From assembly GCF_932294415.1 (NCBI RefSeq), contig NC_065544.1:23101351-23165350 (forward strand): a stretch of DNA of 64,000 bases, given 5' to 3'. This stretch comes from Quercus robur. Taxonomy: Eukaryota; Streptophyta; Magnoliopsida; Fagales; Fagaceae. Positions 50,432-61,400 of the stretch are shown here, in pieces. How positions within the stretch are numbered: position 1 is the first letter of the stretch; the number at the start of each line of letters is the position of its first letter. Position numbers and translations under genes: made by a program. The notes beneath the pieces are model-generated. The model did not search any database. It saw only the letters and a program-made list of their open reading frames with translations, and was not told the origin of the DNA.

Positions 50432-51321
50432 GGGAATCAGTTTTTTTTTTTTTTAAATAACTATAAAAACCAAATTATTTTGTTAGTTAGCACAGTTTTG
50501 ATACTATTTGGAGATTTAACAACTCGAGACCAAATGACTCAATTTTGGAATGCAAATCAAGTACATTGAACTCGATTTCAACGTCGTGCTGTAGCTGATG
50601 TGGAAATTTGTCCACATAGGCATGAAAATTGAGTTTGTAACGCTCGATTTCGGTACCCAGAAAATTGAGTTTGTAACGCTTGATTTCGATACCCAACAAT
50701 AACGAAGCAACAATAAAGCACTAGAGAAGCAATAACGAAGCAACCCATGTGGCGAATGTTTCAGGCAATGGCTAAACACGTCAGACTTAATGTGGGTGTG
50801 GTTTCTCACCGCCACTCCGATGATGTTGCTGCCACTCTAGTGGAGGAGAAGAACACATTGGAGTCTAGAGAAGATCTTGCTAGAGGAAAAGCAACCCAAG
50901 CGACGATTCTAACTAAACCCAGGCGGCGAAAGCTTCATGCAATGACAACGAAAGCTTCAGGCAAGGGAAATCCGATCCGATCAGGTATTTGTTTTGGGTT
51001 TTGTATTTGGTTTTGTTCATGGGTTTTTGGGACTTGGAAGAACAAGGAAGTTCGTCTCCAGTTGTTGAAGCAAAACTAAATCGAGTCCATTTGACTTGAG
51101 TTCATTTGATAGAACTCGAGTCCATTTGACTCGAGTTCGATGCCTACGTGGACTGAGTACCCACATTAGTTGTAGACGATGTTGAAATCGTTCAATGTAG
51201 TCAATTTAGCATTCCAAAATCGAGTTCTTTGGTCTTGAGTTGTTAGATACCCAAATAATTTCAAAATTGTGCTAACTAACAAAATTGTTTGGCTTTTATA
51301 GTTATTTTTAAAAAAAATCCC
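50432..51321. mobile_element. non-autonomous MULE with long terminal inverted repeats
   Basis: About 890 bp. The ends pair as inverted repeats for roughly 190 bases. Shared blocks are AATAACTATAAAA, TTTTGTTAGTTAGCACA, CTAACAACTC, TTTTGGAATGC and TACATTGAAC. CTCGAG hairpin motifs lie just inside. An open frame of about 110 codons at 50747-51079 is not recognisable as a host or transposase domain. No target duplication is evident, so the outer limits are approximate. It abuts the large MULE with a ~26-bp gap. Confidence 0.75.
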
Positions 51322-51545
51322 AAAAAATCCACATTACTCTTGGCATCCAAAATCTTGGAAATGTGATTCTTGCAATCTGGATGCCTAGGAATGTAATTAT
51401 TCTTATGTTTGGTTTCATTGGGAATCTCTTAAGATTCCTAAAAATGTGAGATGATAATATTTTGTTTATTTCCAAGAATTTTAAATGAATTATTTAATTT
51501 TTCCTATTCTATCCTTAGATTTGAATGTGAACTATCAAGTCTTTT

Positions 51546-51576
<31 letters not shown>

Positions 51577-52213
51577 TCCTCTAAATAAATAATAAAAAAC
51601 AAAATATAAACTTAAAAATCCAATACGTTTCAAAATCCAAGACCTTCCAATACATTTCAAAATCCAAAAAACGTGCATACAAATATGATGGGTTGTTAAA
51701 ATTAAAAATCTACACATTTGTATCATTGTATAACAAACATCAAAAGCACCAAATATGATACAAATTATTGACATGTACTGTAACATATGAATCTAGATAC
51801 AAATCCATTAATCTAAAAAAAAAACCAAATGAAGCCACCAATCCAGATCTATATTTCTAGCAACTAAAAAAAACCAATATCTGAGATACGAATAGATACA
51901 TTAACAAATTTTCATAAAAATAAATCCATTAATAATTTGTTGAGCAACATATACACAATAGTAAAAGTGAATACCTAAAATGGAGGGTCCCCTTCAAACC
52001 CTTTTTTTTTTTTTTTCACACGTAAAACCTAAATAGAACTTTGTTAAAGAATATATCAACAAAGTTGTCTATCTTGTTTATGTTGTTTTAGCGGAAAAAG
52101 ATAAAGACAAGGGAAAAAACATTGATGGTTTGATTTATATTTATCTTAATTGCTTAAATGATAAGGAAAAATGGTTAAAATTGTCAATTTATAAAAAAAT
52201 ACAATTTCCTTTA
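51322..52213. other. intergenic AT-rich DNA
   Basis: Contains an AT dinucleotide run at about 51548-51575. I see no genes or transposon ends. Confidence 0.5.
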
Positions 52214-52352
52214 TGGTCTGTTTGGATGGAGGGGGGAAGGAGAGGGAGTGGAGGGGAATAGAGTAGTGTTGACTAAAAATAAGTTAATTTTGTGCTAAAT
52301 CTACTTTACTCTACTCTACTCTCCTTCCCTCTCCCTCAATTCAAATAGACCA
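52214..52352. mobile_element. Tourist-like MITE 1 (139 bp, TTA duplication)
   Basis: Ends TGGTCTGTTTGGATGGAGG and, inverted, TGGTCTATTTGAATTGAGG, flanked by TTA at 52211-52213 and 52353-52355. The TTA duplication and short inverted ends fit the PIF/Harbinger (Tourist) class. Confidence 0.75.
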
Positions 52353-53064
52353 TTAAGCTTGAGAATCTGGATACCCACCTATTTTAAAGGGAATCCACAT
52401 TCCTACTAAGGGGGGCTTAAATGGGGAATCTAGATTCTTCTGGCATCTGATTTCCTAGCGTGATTTGCAACCAAGCATGGGAATCTTTAAACATTCCTAA
52501 GAATCCTAAAGGGTGGGTAGTCTTGGTCTTGGATATTGCCCTTTTCTTTTCTTTTCTTTTTTTACAAGAATAGTCTTGGATATTGTCTTTGTAGATTTTT
52601 TTTTTTTTTTTTTTTTTTGTATGAACAAATGAGCTAGGCTTTTTGTTAGGAACTTTTAATTTTTGAATAAAATTTCTCTTTGAACACTTTAAACTCCTCA
52701 TATATTTTTATATTGAATGTAATTTTTGAAAATCTAACCGTTGAATTGCATATTCTTATTATATTCTTCATACTTGCAAAATTTTAAGAAAATAAAAAAT
52801 CAATTGCTATGTCATCAAAGAAATGTTAAAATTTCAAATTTTTGTGATTTAAAATTGTGTATAAAAAATAAGTTTTTTGATCGAATAATAAATGACATTC
52901 GATTTAAATAAAATTTAATATGCATATTAAAAATATAAAGAACATGAAATTTAACGCTTAGATTTTCAAAATTCACACCTAAAAAGGAGATATATGAGAA
53001 ATTTGAAGAATTTCTTTCCAAACTAACTTAAAGAGAAACTTTATTCATAATTTTGGGTTGTTTA
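52353..53064. other. AT-rich spacer
   Basis: A poly-T run lies near 52596-52619. There is no coding signal. Confidence 0.45.
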
Positions 53065-53538
53065 AGGGTATGTTTGGTTGGGGTGAAAACAGGCAGGATA
53101 GAAATAGAGAGAGGAAAATATAATGGAAAATGGCATTTTCCACTGTTTAGTTCAGGAGAAAAAACAAGAAAGACAAAAAATGAAGAGGAAAATAATCCCT
53201 CCAGGCCCACATTTTTTTATCCTTCCAATTTGGGAGGAAAATGGGGAGGAAAAGATGTTGAATGGTGTAATTTATACAAATACCCTTGCTTTATTGCACT
53301 CACCTACCCCTCTCACTTTCACACTTATTATATATTATATAACAAAGACATAATAGTCAATTTATATAAACTACATTTTCCATCCTCCCATTTTTCTCTC
53401 CAACCAAACAAAAAAGTTTTTCATCCTCCCACTTTTCCACCCCTCCAACTAAACACATATGAGGGAAAACTAAATTCTTTCTATCCTCCTACTAATTTTC
53501 CATCCTCCCACTTTTCCACTCCTCCAACCAAACAGACC
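53065..53538. mobile_element. Tourist-like element 2 (474 bp, TTA duplication)
   Basis: Left end AGGGTATGTTTGGTTGG, right end CCAACCAAACAGACC, with TTA at 53062-53064 and 53539-53541. The purine-rich left half and pyrimidine-rich right half (repeated CATCCTCCCACTTTTCCA) let it fold on itself. Long open frames here are non-genic. Confidence 0.75.
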
Positions 53539-54059
53539 TTAACTCTAACTTGTATTTGAAGATTGTACCCAACAAATCCATTCAACTCGAAGCTATCCAA
53601 ATCAAATCCGTAAAATCCGAGTAATGGATTGAAAACGAGTGACGATTCTAATGACCCAATGATATCGTTTTGGAGTGACAGGTTCTTCATCTAGAAAATC
53701 TATTCTAACTGATCTGTCTGACTATTTGTCGTTTGTTGCTAACTAGTAAATTATCAGTTACTTACCCATGACATACCAATTGAGTGTTCGCTAACCATAT
53801 TATAAAAATACCTAAAGTATTTGACTGTGTTTAGTGGTCCACAATGTTGTAGAGGATCTCATCCTTACCAAGTGATCCAAGCCAATGGGGAAGCAAAGAA
53901 GATAGCTAATTTAAGCCATTAATGGAGAGAGGGTGAGGGGGAAGGAGTAGCGACAGTGACTCGTATTTGCCATGGAAAAACACTTTATAACGGCAATGAG
54001 ATGCCCTCATGGTGTGTTGTGATCAGGGATAACCAATCATCTTAAAGCTTAGCCTCTTA
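53539..54059. other. unannotated spacer
   Basis: No gene, repeat array or element end recognised between the two Tourist-like elements. Confidence 0.4.
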
Positions 54060-54851
54060 GGGTCCGTTTAGTTGGAGGGGTGGAAAAGTGGAAGAATAGA
54101 AAATTATGAAAAGATAGAAAATTGGGAGAATAGAAAAGATTTAGTTTTCTCTCATATATGTTTAGTTGAGAGGATGGAAAAGTGGAGAGATGGAAAACTA
54201 TGAAAAATGAAATTTATATAAATTTACAATTATATCCCTATTAAATAAAACAAAAGGCAATACAATTTTTTATACGCATTTATTTATTTAAAAAATTATG
54301 TATGGACATTTCACTTTTTTTAAAAAAAATTATTATTTCAAAGGCACAGGCCAGATCCAAAAATTGGTGGGGAAAAAAAACAACAAGAAAGGAACTATAG
54401 AAGAAAGTGATAAAAAAAATGCCCAAAATAATGTGAACGTGTGCAAATTAGTAATAGAGAAAGAAAAAAAAAAAAAAAAGAAAAGAAAGGAACCATGGAA
54501 AAAAGTAATTAAAACAAAAGAAGAAAAGAAAAAAAAAAGTGAGATAAAACAAAAAAATCCAAAACAACGTGAATGTGCATGTAGATTAGTAATAGAGAAG
54601 AAACAAAAAATGTTAGCAAAGAAGGATGTGTAGGGGCATTTTGGGCAAATCATGTTAGTGAGCTTCTCCCCTTAGTTTTCTCCTCATTTTGTGTAGAAAA
54701 CTTTTTGGTAGACCTAGGGAGAAAACATCTAACCCCACCACATTTTTTTCCACTCCCTCTCCCAACCAAACACCTATTAAAACTTCTTTCTCTCCACTTT
54801 TCTCTCCTAAATTTTCCATTGTCCTTAAAATCTCTCCAAACAAACACACCC
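54060..54851. mobile_element. Tourist-like element 3 (792 bp, TTA duplication) with an internal duplication
   Basis: Ends GGGTCCGTTTAGTTGGAG and, inverted, GGGTGTGTTTGTTTGGAG, with TTA at 54057-54059 and 54852-54854. The A-rich core contains an approximate tandem duplication of ~130 bp: AAGGAAC...GTGAACGTG...TTAGTAATAGAGAA occurs near 54388-54470 and again near 54486-54600. Related in its ends to elements 1 and 2. Confidence 0.75.
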
Positions 54852-54915
54852 TTAGGTTAATGACATTGAGCAGATACGAGCGATGGTTTATGAGAGTCTC
54901 ATATCTAAGAAAAAT

Positions 54916-54918
<3 letters not shown>

Positions 54919-54976
<58 letters not shown>
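54919..54976. repeat. GA dinucleotide microsatellite
   Basis: About 29 GA units with one interruption (GACAGA). Confidence 0.95.
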
Positions 54977-55315
54977 GACTACGGGGTATTGGTTTTCAAT
55001 TGAGTCCCTTTTTTTTTTTTTGAGAATGAGTCGAGTCTAGTTTAATGGGTAAATTTCACCTAAACCTAATATTTGACCATACCTTAAGTTTGTTTATATG
55101 GTCAACCTGATATGTGTCTTTTGTTTTGTTTTGTTTTTTTTAACCCACCTGTGAATGGTTGGATTGGGATCAAGTAGTAAATTGGGTTGATTGGGTGGAT
55201 GAGCAATCATACTTGGATTCATCTCACTAGGGTGACTAGTCTAATTATAAGTTTGCCACCACTATTTTAAAAATAGACAATTGCAACTAGAAAACATCAT
55301 TTTTATAATTCCTTA

Positions 55316-55710
55316 GAGCATTAGCATTGGGGAATGTTAATGCCATATGTAAGGGATATTTGGCATTTCAAGCCCCAAAATGTATTGCATCGGAAAATGC
55401 TATTGCTAAGTATTGCAAATTTTTTTGCAATAGGGCTATAGTGCAATTCTATCTTTAGAATTGCACTGTAGCACAATTCTAAAAAAAAACTAATATTTTA
55501 TTGTGATGGTGATTGGGAGAAAGAAAGAATAAATGATGGTGATTAGGAGAAATATTATTTTATTGTGTAGATATATTATTTTAATGAATAGAATAGGAAA
55601 ATAAAAGTTTGAGATGCTAGAAATATTGTAAAATGAGATGGTATAATTGATAAAGTAACTTTTTGGGATGGTAAAATAGAATAAAGTAGCATTTCCTGAT
55701 GCTAATGCTC
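55316..55710. mobile_element. Tourist-like MITE 4 (395 bp, TTA duplication)
   Basis: Perfect 12-base inverted ends GAGCATTAGCAT and ATGCTAATGCTC, flanked by TTA at 55313-55315 and 55711-55713. A different sequence family from elements 1-3. AT-rich interior with no coding capacity. Confidence 0.85.
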
Positions 55711-56773
55711 TTATAAACATGATTGCACAATTATTTTTGAGTGACAGATTTTATAACTTTGAAAACAGAAACACCCATACCAAACATGTTTGTCGTTTTT
55801 TTTAAAAGTGTTTTTTTTTGTTTAGGAACAACGAAATCTGGAAAAAGCTTGAAATTACATATTGAAAATACAATTTAAAAAGTGTATATATTTTCATATA
55901 TATATATATATATATTTTTTTTTTTTTATGGGAATATTTTCATAGTTAGTTTCGAACAATTAAAAATTTTGTATTAAAAGATTAATTTCCTACTAAGGGG
56001 GAGGAGTAGATGGCGTTGGAGTTTGTGACAGTGAGGACATTAGTGGAGGAAGATGTTGTTTTAGGGGGCATTGTGATGTTGCTCTTGAAGAACGTCCTTT
56101 TGGAGAAAATGGTTATTCACTTATTCCCCTTTCATTTCCTTTGTCACCACCACTAAACAAAGCATTATCAGCAATGACCATATATAGGGATATTGTTTGG
56201 CCAAGATTGGTAGTGCCATGGGCTCTATTGGAGTTCGCAATGGTTTGAAAAGGTCGTAGGATGATGGAGTGAGTTTGATTAGGGATTGTGCGTGAGTTTG
56301 TACAATTGTAGGGATCATTTGAAAGGGTGTTTGTTGTGGATTTGGTTGCGGTGAGTTTATTAAAGGGCGGTTAATGTGTATTTTGATTTTGGGTAGTCTA
56401 GGTATTGATTTGTACGTGTAAGTGTGCTCATGATTTTTGTTAATTTAGTTTGTTTTCTCCTCTCATTTCTTTTATTTTTCTAAATTTGTTTCTATTTACA
56501 TATGATTTTTAATGAACTATTTTTGGAGTATTCTCTATGCTTAAGGTTTTGTCACCTGACACAATGTTAGAGCAGTTTTTTATTTATCCTTTCACCTCAT
56601 TTTTTATTAGTGCCATTTGTCACTCTTCTTTTAAAAAGAAGTTGATACTATTCATTTAACATTCCGCCTAAGAAAAAAATTTAAATGACTTGGTTCGTTA
56701 AACCTTCCCCATAAATGCCTTGCCAACACAGAAATGCCAAGTATGCAAACTAACATATTGTCCAATATATATT
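55711..56773. other. intergenic DNA
   Basis: An AT run lies near 55898-55913. No gene or element ends are recognised. Confidence 0.45.
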
Positions 56774-56954
56774 AGAGAAATGATATGTCCATAACAATTT
56801 TACAATATTTTTACAACAAATCCTAAGTGGCAAGTTGTTACTAGTTGTTATTGTTGGGTTAAAAATGTAATCTGAGTGCTAAATTCAAATTTGAACTAAT
56901 AATAACTAACCACCCGTAATTTGTTGTAAAAATATTGTGGACGTAGCACCTCTC
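56774..56954. mobile_element. hAT-type MITE (181 bp, 8-bp duplication)
   Basis: Inverted ends run AGAGAAATGATATGTCCA... on the left and, complemented, GAGAGGTGCTACGTCCACAAT on the right, with AATATTTTTACAACAAAT conserved in both arms. TATATATT flanks both sides (56766-56773 and 56955-56962), the 8-bp size of hAT elements. It is the best preserved copy of the family also seen at 19.6-19.9 kb. Confidence 0.8.
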
Positions 56955-56962
56955 TATATATT

Positions 56963-58089
56963 ATCCCAACTCCCAAGTTCCCAACTAACAATTTTGTTCC
57001 ACACGTTTTATTCAAGTTGTAATAGCCTAAAATTTTGTCATGTGTTTTAATGAGATATATGTATTAATTTCTAGGTATTAGTTTTTTTTTTTTTATATAG
57101 GTGGCTCCCTAATTATAACATATAAGGGAATTTATATGATTTTTTTTTGGGTGCTCACAATAAGTTTGGAGGAAGGATTTCAATTTGGGTTTTTCTAGGC
57201 AATGCCATTGAGCCACAAAGGTCTTAACAATTTATAGGTTTATTTTTCTAAAATTTATAGGAGTAGTAAAAAACAATTGATTTGGAAATATAACTTCATT
57301 GCTCAAATTTAATTGCTTTAGCAATAATTGAAACAAAAGCCAACAACTCACAAAAACAAATTTGATATTACATGCAATAAAAAATATAGAAAATAATCAT
57401 GTGGTTAAGTTAGTAACATAATTAAAAATTTGTGAGTTCATTCAAACAATATGTTCATATACTGAATTATATCAATTATAATATTTCACATTTCCACTAT
57501 TTTTAGTGACATGTAATATTACTAATTCTATGAATTTATAATGTAATTGTGCATTGTGCTGGATAATCTTTAGCTCGGTTAATTGGACAAAAAATCAATG
57601 ATGTAGACGCTAGACACATGATTAGGTGCTAATTTAGCACTAAGTAGCCAATTTGGTGAGACATAGACTAATTTGAATAAAAAAATATGAGTTGAAAAAG
57701 AAATGTTTCAAACTTTAATTTTCTTTTAAAAGATAAAAGATAGAAAAAAGTTTAAAATTTTAGAAACCAAAATAAAAATAACCCCAAATTTAGCCAAATG
57801 GAACCTCTACTATAAGCTTATTGAAAGCTATGTCTAATAAGCGGGTTGATCATGTTTACAGAAGCTAACCAATATGTTGATGCACTAATAAAGATTGGAT
57901 CGGGATCTATAACTTTTTTTCTATATCTTTTCATGAAATATTGCCTATGATAGAGAACTTGTTGGCTTTTGATAGAGAATTTTTTTTTTTTTGAAATATA
58001 TTTATTAACTCTTGACATATCATCTTTTAACGGAAAAATTTGTCAAATAGCATGATTTTAGAAAAATTTTAGGAAAGCAGCACACTGAC
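56963..58089. other. intergenic DNA upstream of eIF4A-III
   Basis: AT-rich and non-coding; no recognisable repeat ends. Confidence 0.45.
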
Positions 58090-58207
58090 AAAACTATTTT
58101 ATAAGTTACGCTGTTTTTGGAACACAAGTTTGTTTAACTCGAGTTTATTAAACTTTAGTTCCAGTCCAAACTCGAGTTCCAAAATGAGAAACCTACAAAA
58201 TAGTTTT
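58090..58207. repeat. 118-bp inverted repeat with CTCGAG motifs, possible MULE-derived MITE
   Basis: AAAACTATTTTATAAGTT on the left pairs with the complement of the right end, AAAACTATTTTGTAGGTT. The pairing continues through TTTTTGGAAC and AGTTTG, with ACTCGAGTTTATTAAACT in the middle. The CTCGAG core matches the MULE ends at 34-51 kb. It lies about 270 bp before the eIF4A-III start codon. Confidence 0.6.
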
Positions 58208-58478
58208 AAAGGCATGATATCCACCTTTATTTATTTATTTATTTATTATTATTTTTTTTCTAAAAAGCTACTGTTCCTCAAAATTTGCCTCTTTTTAACC
58301 CCACAAAAAAAAAAAAAAAAAAAGTCGGCGATGGTATTACTATTATAAAGTCTTCGAATGTAAAAAAAAACACCTCATCCCTTTTCCTTACTCATGTTTT
58401 GGAGCTTCTAGACTCTCATACTCTCGATCCCTTTTTTTTCACTATCCCTAAACCCCACAGAAAATCGAAACCAGAAAA

Positions 58479-61400
58479 ATGTCAGACCTCGGCGGCGCAA
58501 GCATGGTCCGCCAAAACCCACGGCGGGTCACGGCGCCGGAGGAGGCGCTGGAGTTCGAGACCTCGAAGGAGGTCCAGGTAGTAACGAGCTTCGCAGAGAT
58601 GGGAATCAAAGACGACTTGCTCCGCGGCATCTACCAGTACGGCTTCGAGAAGCCCTCCGCGATTCAGCAGCGCGCCGTGGTTCCGATTCTCCAAGGCCGA
58701 GATGTCATCGCTCAGGCCCAGTCCGGTACCGGAAAAACCTCCATGATTGGCCTCACCGTTTGCCAGACCGTCGATACCAGCAGCAGAGAGTGCGTCCTCT
58801 TAATCTCTTTTCTCTTTTCCTTTCTGTACTTCTTTTTTCATTGTTTTCTTGTTTAGGGTTTATCTTTTGGTTGTGGAATGTAGTTTAGGGTTTGAGCTTT
58901 GTAAATTGAAACCCTAATTTTTTTGGGGAAAAGGATAATTTATTGTGTATTATATATAATGGGTTTTTAGTAAAAGAATAGTTATAGTTACCCATCCAAT
59001 CACACATTCAATTTTACAAGTTGTTCCTATAAAAAAAAAATTATAACTTGCTGATTTGTGGGAGTGATTGATACTTGCTGCCCACCACTATTCATTGACC
59101 GCTACAGTCGCACAAATCAGCAAGTTGTGAAAATACTGATTATATATATGGACCCCCCCCCCCCCCCCCCCCCCCAAAACCAGTCACAGACAGTCGCACA
59201 AATCAACAAGTTATGAAAATGGGTGTCAGTAAAAATGAGTTTTTTTTTTAAGGTATATTATCCTAGGGCAGTGCATTAGGTGAATTTATTGTTGGTGGAT
59301 TTAGAGCATATGAGGTTTGTGGATTTTAGACTTCCTTATTCAAGAGGTATGGTTTGAGTTCAGATACGGAACTGTACTTATGATAATTCAAGATAAATGT
59401 CCTCTTACGCAAGAAATAGGAATGGTCTTAGTTAACTTTTAACTTTCAGCCCTTATGAGTTGGAGGCTCTTAACCACCATTTTTTCTTAGACCGAAGGCC
59501 TCATTTAGTGCCAGGAAATTCCCGAGCTGGAATGTTGTTAATAAGGTTTCCTTCAAGCATGAAGATAGTCAGTCTTAAGTTTTTTAATATGTTATCTTGG
59601 TCAGTTTAAAGACTGGACTTTAAGAAGTACACTGGCACGAGAGACCTGAAGTTGTTAGGGGAATAGTAGCAGGATACCTTGCCTGCTGCCCCATCCTTCC
59701 TCGCTTCAATAGGCATACTGACAAGAAGAGTTTTTTCTCTTGGGCGGATGCGGACTCCAATAGTAGATACTTGATTTGCCGCTGGTTTCATGTTCCTGTC
59801 CTCTAGAGACGGCCCTTTGATCATTTATTTGTAAAGATGATTATAGGTGTTATATTTTAAGTCTTTTTAGTGTACCCATTATGGCACATTCGGTGCTCAT
59901 TGACTAACTCTGTGAAAGATGTTTGAAACAAAAATTATACATTGACAAACCTCATATGCTGTGAATTTTCCTACTTGCCGAATAGCCGATGCACTGGCAA
60001 CTTTAACTGTTCAATTTTTAAATAAGAACCTTGTTGGGCTGAAGCTGATGTATTCAGTCAAAGGCATAGCTGAGATGATGTAGGTTGATTTTGTTTAATC
60101 TGATACTTGATGAAAACCAGAGTGCTTTAGCTTTGACATGTTTGTGTGCTATAATTATAGTTTGTGGAGTGTTATGTACTGTTATTAAGTTTAGATTAGA
60201 CCATTGAAGGGATTTACAACCTTCACTATTTTAAATCGATTAATGATCAGGACATATGACTTCTTGAGGTAAACATACTATCATGTAATGGATCATTCTA
60301 GGCATTGTCATGTGTTTCATGATGATTTACTTCTATAGCCAGGAGCTATTGGGATGTTTCTATTTTTTGGTTTCATTTTTCTGTTACAGCTGGTTTATGA
60401 TCATAATGGTTTATTTATTTATTTTATAAATGTCTAAAATTAAACAGGGTTCAGGCCTTGATCTTGTCACCAACAAGAGAATTGGCATCTCAGACAGAGA
60501 AGGTGATATTGGCAATGGGTAATTTCATGAGTATTAAAGTACATGCATGCATTGGAGGCAAGAGTGTGGGTGATGATATCAGAAAGCTAGAAAACGGTGT
60601 TCAGGTGGTGTCTGGAACTCCCGGCAGAGTTTGTGACATGATCAAAAGGAGAACACTGAAAACTACACACATCAAATTGTTAATTCTTGTAAGTTTATGT
60701 TTTGTGACCCCTAATCTTCCTCTTTTAACTCTCTCTCTCTCTCTTTTGATAAGTAAATTCTCTCTTTTATTAATCTAACGTTTTTAGTGTTGTGTGTGTG
60801 TGTGTGTAAGCATAGTAGGGATTAATTTTTAATTTTTTGTGATGCTCCAACAGGATGAATCTGATGAGATGTTGAGCAGAGGGTTCAAGGATCAGATTTA
60901 TGATATATACAGATATCTCCCACCAGTGCTTCAGGTTCTCTCTCTCTCTGCCCCCCCCCCCCCCCCCCCCCACCCCACCCCACCGGAAAAAGGGAAAAGA
61001 AAAGAAAAGAAAAAATTCTACCTAGCTAATTAAGTTTGTCCTGCGATGGAACCACATGTTGATTTGCTGTTGTCATTGGTTGAATAGTTATGGGTTGCTT
61101 TCTGCAACAAGTCCTATAATTTTAGCTATTGTTAGTGACAGTACCAAAAGAAAAAGTAGTCAGTGTAGGTCAAGTTGTTTCAACACCACAACTGATGCTC
61201 AATCCCTAGATTTTCAGCACATTGTGAGGATTTGTTGGTTGTGGTGCGATGTGAATTAGGTTCAGTAATTGCTAGGTTTAGTTTAAAATAATAGTCATTT
61301 TGGTGGGCAAATGAGCTCTAGCTCAAATGGCTTTTCCTACCAACATAAAGAATCGGGTGGAGAGTGAGGTTGTGGTTTAAGTCATGGGATGCATGCATGA

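Noticed and set aside
50747-51079. A 110-codon frame inside the small MULE as a captured gene
   Set aside because: No recognisable domain and no exon structure. It may be a gene fragment, but I cannot name a parent.
53053-54633. Open frames of 100-170 codons in the Tourist-like elements
   Set aside because: They arise from purine- or pyrimidine-rich transposon sequence and show no domain, splice pattern or codon bias.
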